64,000 nt of DNA, taken from NCBI RefSeq assembly GCF_026625745.1, contig NZ_CP113061.1, positions 3,186,001 to 3,250,000 of the forward strand, read 5' to 3'. A model generated the notes under the pieces. The model searched no databases and was not told where the DNA came from. It was given only the letters and a program-made list of their open reading frames with translations. Shown here in pieces: positions 7,283-16,716 of the stretch. Within the stretch, counting starts at the first letter, position 1. Each line of letters opens with the position of its first letter. Source of the DNA: Asticcacaulis sp. SL142. GTDB taxonomy: Bacteria; Pseudomonadota; Alphaproteobacteria; Caulobacterales; Caulobacteraceae. Made by a program: the position numbers and the translations under genes.

Positions 7283-10228
7283 ATGACCGACCTGTTGTTT
7301 TCGCCTCTGGCCGATCTGATGCAGCCGTGCGGGCCGGTGCTGGATGATGCCGCTGCCGGTTTCACGTTAGAAACCCTGACGGAAGCGGCTCAGATCGAAG
7401 ACTGGACCGATCTGCTGGAGACGGCCCGTCCGGCGCTTGAGCCGATTGTGTCGGCGTCACCTTACCTGTCCGGCCTGATGCGGCGCAGCCCTCAGCGGCT
7501 TTATGAGACCCTGTCCGCCGCCCCCGAAGCGCGCCTGAAAACCATTTTGCAGGCCACCGAAGCCATAACCGCGCAAGCCCTGTCGGCGGAGCTCGTCGAT
7601 GCCGATGCTGCCAAGCGCACCTTGCGCCAGCTCAAGGCCGACACCCATCTTTTGACCGCATTGGCCGATCTGGGCGATGTCTGGAAGCTGGATCATGTGA
7701 CCGCAGCACTTACCCGTTTTGCTGATGCGGTGACCCAGGCCGCTCTGGCCGTGGCGGTGCGCGAAGAACGCGATAAAAAGCGGTTGGTGCCCACCCCCGC
7801 CGATGATGAGCGCGGCATCCTGCCTGGCCTGTTTGTGCTGGCCATGGGTAAGCACGGGGCTGGGGAGCTTAACTATTCGTCCGACATCGACATCACCTTT
7901 TTCTGTGAGATGGAGCGCCTGCCGCTGGCCGATGGGGTCGAGCCGCAAGGCCTGACCGACCGGATCGCCCGACGGGTCTCCAATATCCTGAGCGACCGGA
8001 CGGCGGATGGTTATGTCTTTCGGGTCGATCTGCGCCTACGGCCTGATCCGTCCTCGACCCCGACCGTGGTGTCGGTGCCGTTTGCCCTGAATTACTATGA
8101 AACCGTCGGCCAGAACTGGGAGCGGGCGGCCTTCATCAAGGCGCGCGCCTGCGCTGGTGACATGGTCGAGGCCAAGGAGTTCATGCAAAGCCTGTCGCCG
8201 TTCATCTGGCGGCGCAGTCTGGATTACCCCGCCATTGCCGACGTCCAGTCGATCAAACGCCAGATCCATGTCCACAAGGCCGATGAGCGGCTCTATGCGG
8301 CGGGGGCGAACCTGAAACTGGGGGCGGGCGGTATTCGCGAGATCGAGTTTTTTGCCCAGACCCAGCAGCTTATTCTCGGCGGACGTGATCCATCCCTGCG
8401 GTCACGGCGGACGGTTGATGCGCTCGATGCTCTGCGCAAGGCCGGTCATCTTGCCCCGGCGGTCTCCAAGGAGCTCAAGCAGTGTTATGGTCGCCTGCGC
8501 GACTGGGAACACCGCGTCCAGATGCTCAATGACGAGCAGACCCACAACCTGCCGGAAAATGATACCGACCGGCTTAAAGTCGGGGTTATGGCCGGATTTT
8601 CCAACCTGAGCCGGTTTGATCTGGCGGTGTCGCGTACCCTGCGCACAGTCAATAGTCACTATGGTGAGCTGTTTTCGGACGGTGAGAACCTGTCGTCATC
8701 GTTTGGGTCGCTGGTCTTTACCGGCGTTGAGGACGACCCGGAAACCCTAAAAACCCTTGAACGCATGGGCTTTGACGATCCGCACGGGGTGGCGGCGACC
8801 ATCCGGTCATGGCATCATGGCCGCATCCCTGCGACGCGGACTGAGCGCGGGCGTGAACTGTTCACCCGCTTGGTGCCGCGCCTGCTTGAGGCGCTGAATG
8901 AGACCGGCACGCCGTCGATTGCCTTCACCCGTTTTGCGGCCTTTTTCTCAGGCCTGACCGCCGGTGTGCAGATTCAGTCGCTGTTTCTGGCCAACCATCG
9001 CCTGTTTAAGATGGTGGTCGAAATCATGGGCTTTTCGCCGCGTCTGGCTAAGCTGTTGGCGCGCTACCCGACCGTGTTTGACGCCATGCTGGATGCTGGT
9101 TTCTTTGATCCGCTGGGCGAAGAACTGGACGCGATTGTGCAGGACGAAGTCGATCGGGTGCCCGCTGATCTGGAATCGGTCATGAACGCCCTCAGACGTG
9201 TAGGACGTGAGCAGCAGTTCCGCATCGGGATGCAGATCATCAATGCGCGCCTGACGACCGAAGCGGCGGGGGCGGCCTATGCGCGGCTGGCCGATGCCTG
9301 CATCCTGCATCTGGCACCGTTGAGCCTTGCCGATGTGGTGCGTCAGGGCGGGCAACTTGGTGGGCAGGTGGCGGTGGTGGCGCTGGGCAAGCTGGGGTCG
9401 CAGGAAATGACGGCGCGCTCCGATCTTGACCTGATGACGGTCTATCTGCCCGACGATCCGTCGGAGGTGTCAACGATTAAGGGTTGGGCGGCGGAAAGCT
9501 TTTTCGCGCGCTTCACCCAACGGCTGATCTCAGCCCTGTCGGCCCCGACCCACGAAGGGCTATTGTACGAAATCGACATGAAACTGCGGCCGACCGGAGC
9601 CAAGGGGCCGGTGGCGGTGTCGTTGGCGGCGCTTGAGAACTACTACACCAAAGGCGCCGATACCTGGGAGTTTCAGGCCCTGACCCGTGCGCGCGTGGTG
9701 TGGGCGTCCTCGGCTGATTTCGCTGATCTTGTGAAGCTTAAGGTCGAGACCATTCTGCGGAGTCACCGCGATACGGCAAAGACGGCTCAGGATGTTCTGG
9801 ATATGCGTGCCTTGATGGAGAAAGAGCGGCCAGCCAAAAGCTTCTGGGACTTTAAGCTGAGCGTCGGCGGGCAGGTCGATGCCGAGTTTGTGGCCCAGTA
9901 TCTTCAGCTTGTCCACGCCGCATCAGGCGGGCCGCTGCGGGTCGGGACCTTGGCGGCGCTTCAGGCGTTTTCGCGGACTGGATTGGCGTCTGCCGATGAT
10001 CTGGAGTGTCTGGCCACGGCGTGGCGGGTGCAGCAGTCATTGGCGCAATTGATGCGGGTGTCGCTGGAGGAAGACCACGACCCGACTAAGGAGCCCGAAG
10101 CCTTTCAGGGCAAACTGGCCCGCGCCATCCATACCCGCAGGCTGGATACGCTGGAGAAAAAGCTGCGCGATATCCGCAAACGCGCCCGTCAGGCGTTTGA
10201 GACCATTATCGACCCGGATGGGGTTTAG
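7283..10228 (+). CDS. glnE: Glutamine synthetase adenylyltransferase/deadenylase GlnE
   Basis: A 981-residue bifunctional enzyme that adds AMP to or removes AMP from glutamine synthetase in response to PII, coupling ammonia assimilation to nitrogen status. It has the expected two nucleotidyltransferase halves. The N-terminal adenylyl-removase half has MGKHGAGELNYSSDIDITFF near residue 190. The C-terminal transferase half has LGKLGSQEMTARSDLDLMTVY near residue 705. Both keep the paired aspartates (SDxD) that bind metal. Length fits the family. It follows the degP/two-component block as in other alphaproteobacteria. Confidence 0.96.
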   Translation: MTDLLFSPLADLMQPCGPVLDDAAAGFTLETLTEAAQIEDWTDLLETARPALEPIVSASPYLSGLMRRSPQRLYETLSAAPEARLKTILQATEAITAQALSAELVDADAAKRTLRQLKADTHLLTALADLGDVWKLDHVTAALTRFADAVTQAALAVAVREERDKKRLVPTPADDERGILPGLFVLAMGKHGAGELNYSSDIDITFFCEMERLPLADGVEPQGLTDRIARRVSNILSDRTADGYVFRVDLRLRPDPSSTPTVVSVPFALNYYETVGQNWERAAFIKARACAGDMVEAKEFMQSLSPFIWRRSLDYPAIADVQSIKRQIHVHKADERLYAAGANLKLGAGGIREIEFFAQTQQLILGGRDPSLRSRRTVDALDALRKAGHLAPAVSKELKQCYGRLRDWEHRVQMLNDEQTHNLPENDTDRLKVGVMAGFSNLSRFDLAVSRTLRTVNSHYGELFSDGENLSSSFGSLVFTGVEDDPETLKTLERMGFDDPHGVAATIRSWHHGRIPATRTERGRELFTRLVPRLLEALNETGTPSIAFTRFAAFFSGLTAGVQIQSLFLANHRLFKMVVEIMGFSPRLAKLLARYPTVFDAMLDAGFFDPLGEELDAIVQDEVDRVPADLESVMNALRRVGREQQFRIGMQIINARLTTEAAGAAYARLADACILHLAPLSLADVVRQGGQLGGQVAVVALGKLGSQEMTARSDLDLMTVYLPDDPSEVSTIKGWAAESFFARFTQRLISALSAPTHEGLLYEIDMKLRPTGAKGPVAVSLAALENYYTKGADTWEFQALTRARVVWASSADFADLVKLKVETILRSHRDTAKTAQDVLDMRALMEKERPAKSFWDFKLSVGGQVDAEFVAQYLQLVHAASGGPLRVGTLAALQAFSRTGLASADDLECLATAWRVQQSLAQLMRVSLEEDHDPTKEPEAFQGKLARAIHTRRLDTLEKKLRDIRKRARQAFETIIDPDGV

Positions 10229-10233
10229 GCTAT

Positions 10234-10257
10234 CCGCCCCCAACAGGTTGGGGGCGG
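10234..10257. terminator. Perfect GC hairpin after glnE
   Basis: CCGCCCCCAAC and GTTGGGGGCGG form an 11-bp perfect stem with a two-base loop, six bases after the glnE stop. No T-run follows, so it is a terminator-like or RNA-stabilising hairpin rather than a classic intrinsic terminator. Confidence 0.5.
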
Positions 10258-10272
10258 GGATGGGGGGATAAA

Positions 10273-10648
10273 ATGAAATATCGCCTTTGGTTGTGTTTGC
10301 TGGTCGCAATGGGCTGGATTTATACTTTGCCGCAGATTTATGCTGGCAGGTATACGCCGTTGGTTGGGAATGCACTGCATTGGGCATCGGCTACAGCAAT
10401 TTATGTCACTTGTGCGATTGCCTTATGGGTGTTGCTCATTCGTGGCCGATGGGTGGCAACGGTTTGGGTGGCGCTGGGCTTGGTGGTGGGGCTTTGCCGC
10501 AATTGGTGTCTGGAAGTGGATTTATTTTCTTCCGGGACAAATCTATAAATCGGTATGGCTTTATATAGGCGCTTTCAGTCCATTTTGGGCCTTGGCTTCC
10601 ACTATTCTGATGTTCATGATGTGGCGTAGTTCAAGGAAATACCGCTAA
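10273..10648 (+). pseudogene. Small four-helix membrane protein, frameshifted
   Basis: The frame from 10273 starts MKYRLWLCLLVAMGWIY and reads through three hydrophobic segments to VALGLVVG, then leaves the coding pattern. The +1 frame continues it as FAAIGVWKWIYFLPGQIY and runs to 10648 (IGAFSPFWALASTILMFMM). Deleting one G from the run GGGG at 10488-10491 would restore one protein of about 124 residues with four transmembrane helices. This is either an assembly error in a homopolymer or a real one-base insertion. I do not recognise the family. Confidence 0.65.
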
Positions 10649-10649
10649 A

Positions 10650-10866
10650 TAATACTCCCCCGGCGTGCCGGGGGACCGAGCCGCCGGAGCGGGTGGATTT
10701 GAGACCGCAGGTCTCGAAGACGGTGGGGGGATCCGATTGAGTGAAATATACCCCTCCGGCCCTGCGGGCCACCTCCCCATAGAATGGGGAGGAGATTAGG
10801 TGCCCATCTTCTCCTCCCTACGTAGTGGGGAGGTGGCTGCGCGCGTAGCAAGCAGACGGAGGGGTA
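10650..10866. repeat. C-rich intergenic repeats, two units
   Basis: The first unit, about 10650-10735, has ACTCCCCCGGC paired with GCCGGGGGA. The second, 10750-10866, is bounded by CCCCTCCG and CGGAGGGG and encloses two nested hairpins (CCTCCCCATAGAATGGGGAGG, described by its arms CCTCCCC and GGGGAGG, and CTCCTCCCTACGTAGTGGGG). These belong to the family of intergenic elements at 6.95, 11.05, 13.1, 24.7 and 60.3 kb. Confidence 0.7.
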
Positions 10867-11051
10867 AAAGGCGCAACCCAATACGGGTTGGCAAGGACTT
10901 TACGCCGCAACCTGACCCCGCCTGAACACTGCTGTGGTTTATGCAACAAGGCATCATGACTTACCGTGTTCCGGCGGCGGATGTATTCAGGGATGTTGAA
11001 GCTGTTGCGGACGGGATACGTTTGCTGGCATTGGAGCGTCTGAGCCGTTAA

Positions 11052-11508
11052 GGGCCCCCTCCGTCACGCCTTTGGCGCGCCACCTCCCCCGGTACACCGG
11101 GGGAGTATAAGAGAAAACGGCATTAGATCGTAATCTGCATAGACGGGGAGGGGGCGCGGTCGTGTCAACCGACACCCACTCACGGGTCGAGGGGGCTTGC
11201 CCCCTTGCAAGAGCTTTCGACGGAAAATCTGAACGCCTACGTTAAACTTTTGTAATCTGGCTTCGCAGAGGGTCAGCGGTGATGGTTTTTCGGTAAGGTC
11301 ATGGTGCGATACCTTATAAAACACGAAAAGGGTGATGCGGCGACCGCACAGGCGGCGCTAATCCGGCGTGGGCACTTGACTCTTAACCCTTTCGGCGGGC
11401 AGGTTGCGCATGACCTGTGAGGTACGATATCTTACGGGCGCGGTGGTCGCGGACGGCTATGGGGGCAAAGTCTGTGAGGACGCCAGAGGGGATAAGAGAC
11501 ACGCGCGC
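11052..11508. other. Gap before sigma gene with repeat remnants
   Basis: Most of this 457-base stretch holds no convincing gene. The left part (11055-11105) is another CCCCCTCC/GGGGGAG repeat. A short hairpin AGGGGGC-TT-GCCCCCT lies at 11190-11205. The rest is likely the promoter and leader of the ECF sigma gene. The sigma reading frame stays open upstream to an ATG at 11404, but the extra 35 residues do not look like a sigma factor. Confidence 0.5.
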
Positions 11509-12084
11509 ATGAGTGCTGATGCCGACGAAGTTCTGATGGCGAAAATCAGCCGCGGCGATATCGGCGCGACGCAACTGCTGGTGTCCAAAAAGCTGCCGCG
11601 TATGTTGTCTTTGGCCAAGCGGATGCTGGGGGACGCAACCGAAGCCGAAGATGTGGCGCAGGAAACCCTGATCCGGGTGTGGAAGCAGGCCGGAAGTTGG
11701 GTGCCGGGTAAGGCGCGGCTGGATACGTGGATGCACAAGGTGGCGCTCAATCTGTGCTACGACCGCCTGCGCCGCCGCAAAGATACCGTGTCGTCTGATG
11801 ACCTTGAGATGGACGATGGCCGGGCCGGGCCTTCCGCTCAGCTTGAGCAAAAGCAGACCGCCGATCAGGTGGCCAGTGCGCTGGATACTTTGCCGGAGCG
11901 GCAGCGTCTGGCGATCGTTTTGTGTTACTATCAGGAATTATCGAATATTGAGGCGGCCACGCTGATGAACATCAGTGTGGATGCCCTGGAAAGCCTTTTG
12001 GCGCGCGGGCGGCGGCACCTGAAAACGGTGCTGAAACCTGAGGTGGCGGATACACCCGCCCGTCTCATTAAGCGTAGCGCGTAA
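11509..12084 (+). CDS. ECF-type RNA polymerase sigma factor
   Basis: A 191-residue sigma-70 family protein. Region 2 is visible (FLxKxL-like LPRMLSLAKRMLGDATEAEDVAQETLIRVW, given by positions about 30-62), as is the region 2.4 helix (RLDTWMHKVALNLCYDRLRRRK). Region 4 has LPERQRLAIVLCYYQELSNIEAA followed by ISVDALESLLARGRRHLK. I chose the ATG at 11509 because the family pattern begins there. Two membrane-linked genes follow closely, as expected of an anti-sigma or sensor module. It should recruit polymerase to a small envelope- or metal-stress regulon. Confidence 0.88.
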   Translation: MSADADEVLMAKISRGDIGATQLLVSKKLPRMLSLAKRMLGDATEAEDVAQETLIRVWKQAGSWVPGKARLDTWMHKVALNLCYDRLRRRKDTVSSDDLEMDDGRAGPSAQLEQKQTADQVASALDTLPERQRLAIVLCYYQELSNIEAATLMNISVDALESLLARGRRHLKTVLKPEVADTPARLIKRSA

Positions 12085-12100
12085 GGCAAGGAGTGCAGGC

Positions 12101-12535
12101 ATGTTGATCAAGACCATAGGTTCACAGCGTTTCAAAGCTATCGTCAGCGCCTACGGGGCCAATCCCGAGCGCTGGCCGGCCTATGAGCGCGCTGCCGCGT
12201 TAGAGTTCTGCCGCAAGTCGCCGCAGAAGGCCAACCAGATGATGCGTGAAGCGCAAGAGGTTGACAGCTTATTGGGCTTCCTTAAGGCACCGCAGGCGTC
12301 TGAGGCCTTGCACTGGCAAACGCTGGGCCTGATGATGCCGCAAGGGGCCGCGGTTTTGCCGTTTACCCCGCGCAGCACTTTGAAATCACCCTTTGTTTGG
12401 ATGACCGGCGCGTCATTGGCGGCGGCCTGTGCGGCGGGGATTATTTTTGGCCTGAGCTTAAGCCTGCACAGCATTGTCGACCAACGCGTTCAGGACGTTC
12501 TGGTGCAGACCAGCATTGTCGATCTGGAGAACTGA
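12101..12535 (+). CDS. Putative membrane partner of the ECF sigma factor
   Basis: A 144-residue protein with a good AAGGAG ribosome site, 16 bases after the sigma stop. The N-terminal two thirds are hydrophilic and helical (FKAIVSAYGANPERWPAYER, then AQEVDSLLGFLKAP). One transmembrane helix lies near residues 101-122 (FVWMTGASLAAACAAGIIFG), leaving a short C-terminal tail outside. A cytosolic N-terminal domain plus one membrane pass fits an anti-sigma factor, but I see no ZAS zinc motif, so this role is inferred from position. Only four bases separate it from the next gene. Confidence 0.65.
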   Translation: MLIKTIGSQRFKAIVSAYGANPERWPAYERAAALEFCRKSPQKANQMMREAQEVDSLLGFLKAPQASEALHWQTLGLMMPQGAAVLPFTPRSTLKSPFVWMTGASLAAACAAGIIFGLSLSLHSIVDQRVQDVLVQTSIVDLEN

Positions 12536-12539
12536 TATC

Positions 12540-13082
12540 GTGGCATCCGGTAATTCCAAATTGAAGTGGGCTTTGGGCATATCGCTGGCGCTTAACGTCT
12601 TTGCGTTGAGCGCGGGTGGGGCCTATTGGGGCTATAAGCATTTCCGCCCCAAGGGGCCGGAGCCGGTGACAGCCCTTACCGAAGCGACCGAGGGCATGTC
12701 GGCCGCCAATGGCCAGAAGTTGATTGCCGCCGTGCGGGCCTCGGCTTTGGCCAGCGAAGCCGATATGGAAGCGGCGTGGGAACTGCGCAAACAGGCCGCC
12801 GAAGTGGCCAAGACCGAGCCCTATGATGGGCCAAGGATCATGACGCTTTTGGCGCAGGCCCGCGATCTGGAGATCAAGGGCAAGGTGCGGATCGAGCAGA
12901 CTCTGGTGGATCAGGCCGCCGCCCTGCCGCCCGCTGAGCGCGCCATTGTCGCCGACCGCTTTATTAAGTCGTCGTTCAAGTTGCGCCGCCTGTTGTTCAA
13001 GGCCCAGATGGCCGAGAAAAAGGCCCGCGAAGACGCCGCCAAGGCTGCGGCCTCCGCCAGCGGTGAAGCCGGGAAGTCTTAA
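12540..13082 (+). CDS. Periplasmic heavy-metal-sensor-like membrane protein
   Basis: A 180-residue protein with a GTG start four bases after the preceding gene. An N-terminal transmembrane anchor (about residues 9-30, WALGISLALNVFALSAGGAYWGY) is followed by a long helical periplasmic domain. That domain resembles the CnrR/ZraP/Spy-like fold usually annotated as periplasmic heavy metal sensor (LPPAERAIVADRFIKS). The tail is rich in Lys and Ala. Its place in the sigma cluster suggests it senses or buffers envelope stress or metal upstream of the sigma factor. That is inference. Confidence 0.65.
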   Translation: MASGNSKLKWALGISLALNVFALSAGGAYWGYKHFRPKGPEPVTALTEATEGMSAANGQKLIAAVRASALASEADMEAAWELRKQAAEVAKTEPYDGPRIMTLLAQARDLEIKGKVRIEQTLVDQAAALPPAERAIVADRFIKSSFKLRRLLFKAQMAEKKAREDAAKAAASASGEAGKS

Positions 13083-13238
13083 CTCTCCTCCCTACGCTTG
13101 CGTGGGGCGGCGGCGCGAGCGTGTTCGCGACGGAGGGGGGCGCAAATTTTTGCCCCCACCACCACATCTCATCGCTTTCAGCGATTTCGTGCGGTCCCCG
13201 GCACCGGCCGCCCGGCTCCCCCGTAAACTGGGGAGGGG
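13083..13238. repeat. C-rich intergenic repeat
   Basis: A CTCCTCCC/GGGGCGG unit is followed by a second unit beginning GCCCCCACCACCACATCTC, which closely matches the start of the repeat at 6.95 kb, and ending in a CTCCCCCGT/ACTGGGGAGG hairpin. It lies between two converging genes and may help terminate both. Confidence 0.65.
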
Positions 13239-13244
13239 TAAGTT

Positions 13245-13841
13245 TTAATAACCACTAGGATGGCTAGAGAGCCAATCGCTGTACTTGGTGCGTAAACGCG
13301 CAATCTCAGATACATCCGGCAGGATCAAATCCACACCACCATCGTAAGGTGCAAATATCGCACCCGTATCCGCCGACATCCATAATGTATCAGTAAGCAT
13401 ATCCCCGGCTATATCGCGAAGAACCTCATCAAACTCTCTAGCCTGCCAAGCTGTCAGTGCTGTGAACAGGTCATTGTCAATTTCGACATCTGGATCAGGA
13501 TCGCGAAAATAGAATGAATGGCTCATCTGATATTTTTCACACAGATTATTGTGATTTCGCCGTCGGGTTTCTGGCACCCAGTGTTCATCATCTTTTGCAT
13601 CATCCTCAAGTATGTGCAGCGAACTGGCGATCCAGCAAGCACGGCTTCCCAACACTTCTGACGCGATTATGTTTTGACGTTCGAGAATGATCGCCATTTC
13701 AGCCTCTGTGTCCGCGTAGCGTTTTGATTCCGGCAGGGAATGGAAGCGCAGCCAGTTGTCGTTTTCGGATTCTCTGACCAGATGGCCCATCGGCAGGCTG
13801 TCAGGGTGAAATTTCTGCCATGCATCGTGAAAGGTTTTCAT
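13245..13841 (-). CDS. DUF3885-like hypothetical protein
   Basis: A 198-residue soluble protein. The C-terminal half has PYDGGVDLILPD and ends LRTKYSDWLSSHPSGY, a pattern I associate with DUF3885-type proteins of unknown function. An N-terminal aromatic-rich region (FHDAWQKFHPDSLPMGH) also fits that group. There is no signal peptide or membrane helix. It stands alone between a repeat and the kinase gene. Base composition is somewhat more AT-rich than its neighbours, so it may be acquired. Function is unknown. Confidence 0.7.
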   Translation of the reverse strand: MKTFHDAWQKFHPDSLPMGHLVRESENDNWLRFHSLPESKRYADTEAEMAIILERQNIIASEVLGSRACWIASSLHILEDDAKDDEHWVPETRRRNHNNLCEKYQMSHSFYFRDPDPDVEIDNDLFTALTAWQAREFDEVLRDIAGDMLTDTLWMSADTGAIFAPYDGGVDLILPDVSEIARLRTKYSDWLSSHPSGY

Positions 13842-13927
13842 AGCCTATGCTACCGCAGCATTGCCGTTTTGGCGAGTGTTTCAACAGATTGCCGTACCTC
13901 TTCATGTCTGCATGAAGAGGCGGTAGT

Positions 13928-16570
13928 TTACGCCGCTGATGACCGCTCAGAGCCATCCGACGGAACCGGCTGGCGGATGGGGACGATCACGCTGACGACC
14001 GTGCCCTTGCCCACTTCGGAATCAAATTCCATGCGGCCATTGTGCATCTCAATCAGTGACTTAGTGAGCGCCAGCCCAAGGCCTGTGCCTTCGCGGGTTT
14101 TGGACATCTGGTTCTCGATCTGCTCGAACGGGCGGGCGAGGCGCTGCATATCCCGCGCAGAGATGCCAATGCCGCTGTCAATGACCTTAAGGTGCACACT
14201 GTTATCGGTCGCCACCGCACTCACCGTCACGCTGCCGCCCTGGGGGGTGAACTTGATGGCATTGGTCAGCAAATTAAGCAAAATCTGTTTCAAGGCGCGG
14301 TAGTCGGCCTCAATGTCCGGCAGGGATGACGGCAGATGAACCTTGACCTTCAGACCCGATTTTTCAGCCCGCTGACGCACCAGCCGCAAGGTGTCCTCGA
14401 CCACATCATCAATGGCGACGGCTTCAAAATTCATATCCAGCTTGCCGGCTTCGATCTTCGACATATCGAGAATATCGTTGATCAGCGCCAGCAGGTGTTG
14501 CCCGGAATTGAGGATATCGCCCGCATATTCCTTATAGCGCGGATGGCCGATCGGGCCGAACATTTCCTGCGACATGATCTCGGAAAAGCCATTGATGGCG
14601 TTAAGCGGCGTGCGCAGTTCATGGCTCATATTAGCCAGGAACTCTGACTTGGCGTGGTTGGCGCTCTCCGCCCGGATTTTCTCATGCTCATAGTTTTTGG
14701 CCAGATCGGCTTGAATCTTACGGCTCTGCTCCAGCTTTTCGACCAGCCCCTGAAGCTGTTCTTCGGACCGGCGGCTCATTTCTTCCTGATTTTTGACGAC
14801 CGTGATATCAACCGCCGTCATGACCCGGCCCCCTTCGGCGGTGCGATTCTCGGTAATCTGCACCCAATGGCCGTTGTTCAACTCGGCCTCAATCGCCGAG
14901 CCATCGGCCACGGTCTGCTTGCGGCGGATAGCGATGTCCATCACCTGCTCTATCAGGTCGCGGGCCGTGCCAACCTTAAGGAAGCGCGCATCAATACTAA
15001 AGGTCTCGGCAAAGGTCGCGTTCCACATGGCCAGCCGTTGGCGCCGGTCCCACAGCACAAAGGCGTCCGAAACGGATGAAATCGCATCCAGCAACCGCGA
15101 CTCTGCCCGCTGCGCGCGCCCTTGCGCGACGCGCTGCTCGCTGACGTCGAGCATGACCCCGCTCAGGCGTGTAAAGCCGTTGGCGTCGCGTTCGCCCAGT
15201 TCCTGACCGCGCAGTTCCAGCCACAGGATATTGCCGCTGTCCATCGGCACGCGAAAGGCGACCGCCAACTTGCCTGACCGGCGGGCCTCATAGAGGGCGC
15301 GGGTAACATCCCCGCGCTGTTCGGCGGCAATGCGCGATAAAATATCCTGCGTGGAGGCATGGCTAATGCCGCTCAGGCCCAGTTTCTGGGCCATGACGTC
15401 CGACATGGTGATTGCACCCACATCCAGATCCCAATCCCATATACCGCAGCGCGCCGCATCGACCGCCAGCCGGTAGCGGGTTTCATTGCTCTGATAGCCC
15501 TGGGCTTCCTGCCGCTTGCGCCGGTCTTGCAGCACCAGCAACGCCCCGAACAGCAGCCCGATCAGCAGCGGCGCTCCGATCAGGGTCAGCCCTTTCAGCA
15601 GGCTGGACTGCGGCGAATAGAACGGCTCGGTCGGCTGACCATAGACGGTGATCAGGCCGGTTTCACCGTCGCGCACGGCCGCCAGCTTAACAAAGCCGCC
15701 GTCGGTACGTGCCCCCTGAATCAGGTCGCCATTGTCGGCACGCTGGCGCAACTGTTCGGGCGATACCGCCAAAGCTTTCTGCACGTCCTGACCATTCAGG
15801 CGGGCATCGGTCGATTGCACGATCGTGCCGCGGGCATTGATCAGGGCCTGCAGCGTCACGGCGGCATTGGTGGTGTCTAAGGTCTCACTCAACCGGCCGA
15901 CCACCTTGGGGCGGCCGGGGCCGGAGCTTATCACCACATAGGATCGCGGCGCGGGCGCCAGCCGGGATGAGGCCGTCAGCACCTCCAGGCTCTTGTCGCT
16001 GCGGGTGGCGGCGTCACGGATCAGGTCGGGCTCATCCTGACCGGTGTGAGCCATGACTTTGCCATCAGGGCCGACTATGGCCACGGACAGCAGCGTCCCG
16101 CGTGACAGTTTAAGGCCCGCCTCAACCGCGCTTAACGGCTCGGATGGGGCCGTGCTGATCTGTGTCAGCGTCGCTTCCATGGCCGTGCGGGCGGTATCGA
16201 GCCGACCCTCGGAGCGGCTGGCGCTCAGGCGGGCATTGAGCAGCAGTTTCTCACCGTCGGCGTCTTTTTCGGTGGAGAGTGAATTGGTGACCTGAAGTGT
16301 CGAGGCGGCCATGGTCAGCATGGCCCCCAAAATCAGCGCCAGCGTTGACACCCGCATCCATAGCGGCAGGCGCGGCGAGACCGGCGCAAAGGCTGCCTGG
16401 GCGGGTTTAACATCGGGGGGGGATTGGGCATGGAAAGCCGCGCTGCGCGTGTCCGGCGGCGATTTCGGCTTTTTGACTGACGACACCCGTTTTGTCCTCT
16501 GGTCAGAAGACAGGGCGTTGTGGCGCGACATAGACACGGCGTCCTGATGTGATTCGAGGTTAACAAACAA
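13928..16570 (-). CDS. PleC/DivJ-like PAS sensor histidine kinase
   Basis: An 880-residue membrane kinase; a start 13 codons later (MSRHNALSS) is also possible. Transmembrane helices near residues 74-92 and 325-347 bracket a large periplasmic sensor. Two PAS-like segments follow. The kinase core has phosphoacceptor His650 ([18 protein letters not shown]), the segment [17 protein letters not shown], an N box ([16 protein letters not shown]) and G boxes ([30 protein letters not shown]). The MFGPxGxxRYxEYAxDI and ARPFEQIE features are typical of the Caulobacter PleC/DivJ group that acts on DivK and PleD to set cell polarity. Orthology to PleC is likely but not proven from sequence alone. Confidence 0.88.
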   Translation of the reverse strand: MFVNLESHQDAVSMSRHNALSSDQRTKRVSSVKKPKSPPDTRSAAFHAQSPPDVKPAQAAFAPVSPRLPLWMRVSTLALILGAMLTMAASTLQVTNSLSTEKDADGEKLLLNARLSASRSEGRLDTARTAMEATLTQISTAPSEPLSAVEAGLKLSRGTLLSVAIVGPDGKVMAHTGQDEPDLIRDAATRSDKSLEVLTASSRLAPAPRSYVVISSGPGRPKVVGRLSETLDTTNAAVTLQALINARGTIVQSTDARLNGQDVQKALAVSPEQLRQRADNGDLIQGARTDGGFVKLAAVRDGETGLITVYGQPTEPFYSPQSSLLKGLTLIGAPLLIGLLFGALLVLQDRRKRQEAQGYQSNETRYRLAVDAARCGIWDWDLDVGAITMSDVMAQKLGLSGISHASTQDILSRIAAEQRGDVTRALYEARRSGKLAVAFRVPMDSGNILWLELRGQELGERDANGFTRLSGVMLDVSEQRVAQGRAQRAESRLLDAISSVSDAFVLWDRRQRLAMWNATFAETFSIDARFLKVGTARDLIEQVMDIAIRRKQTVADGSAIEAELNNGHWVQITENRTAEGGRVMTAVDITVVKNQEEMSRRSEEQLQGLVEKLEQSRKIQADLAKNYEHEKIRAESANHAKSEFLANMSHELRTPLNAINGFSEIMSQEMFGPIGHPRYKEYAGDILNSGQHLLALINDILDMSKIEAGKLDMNFEAVAIDDVVEDTLRLVRQRAEKSGLKVKVHLPSSLPDIEADYRALKQILLNLLTNAIKFTPQGGSVTVSAVATDNSVHLKVIDSGIGISARDMQRLARPFEQIENQMSKTREGTGLGLALTKSLIEMHNGRMEFDSEVGKGTVVSVIVPIRQPVPSDGSERSSAA

Positions 16571-16627
16571 GGTAAACGGTTCGTTAATCCTATGTCGAGA
16601 GTCTTAAGTTTAGGTTGATGGATGTAA

Positions 16628-16649
16628 CCACAGGCTTGGGGGCCTGTGG
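16628..16649. other. Inverted repeat between kinase and restriction genes
   Basis: CCACAGGC and GCCTGTGG form an 8-bp stem with a six-base loop in the 146-base gap. It may mark transcript ends of the restriction operon, but no T-run follows on either strand. Confidence 0.4.
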
Positions 16650-16716
16650 ATGGATGGTGCTTGCGTTGCAAACGCTCATTACGTAATGCTACGTATTTTC
16701 AGATATATTAAATCGT

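Noticed and set aside
10941..11051. A 36-codon plus-strand frame between repeats (MQQGIMTYRVPAADVFRD at the start)
   Set aside because: Short, no ribosome site, bounded by repeat units, and no family pattern. At most a gene remnant.
11404..11508. Longer start for the ECF sigma factor
   Set aside because: The added 35 residues lack sigma features; the ATG at 11509 fits the family start.
16571..16716. Possible attachment site or tRNA end beside the restriction genes
   Set aside because: No tRNA-like sequence and no matching direct repeat was found on the far side (19440-19665).
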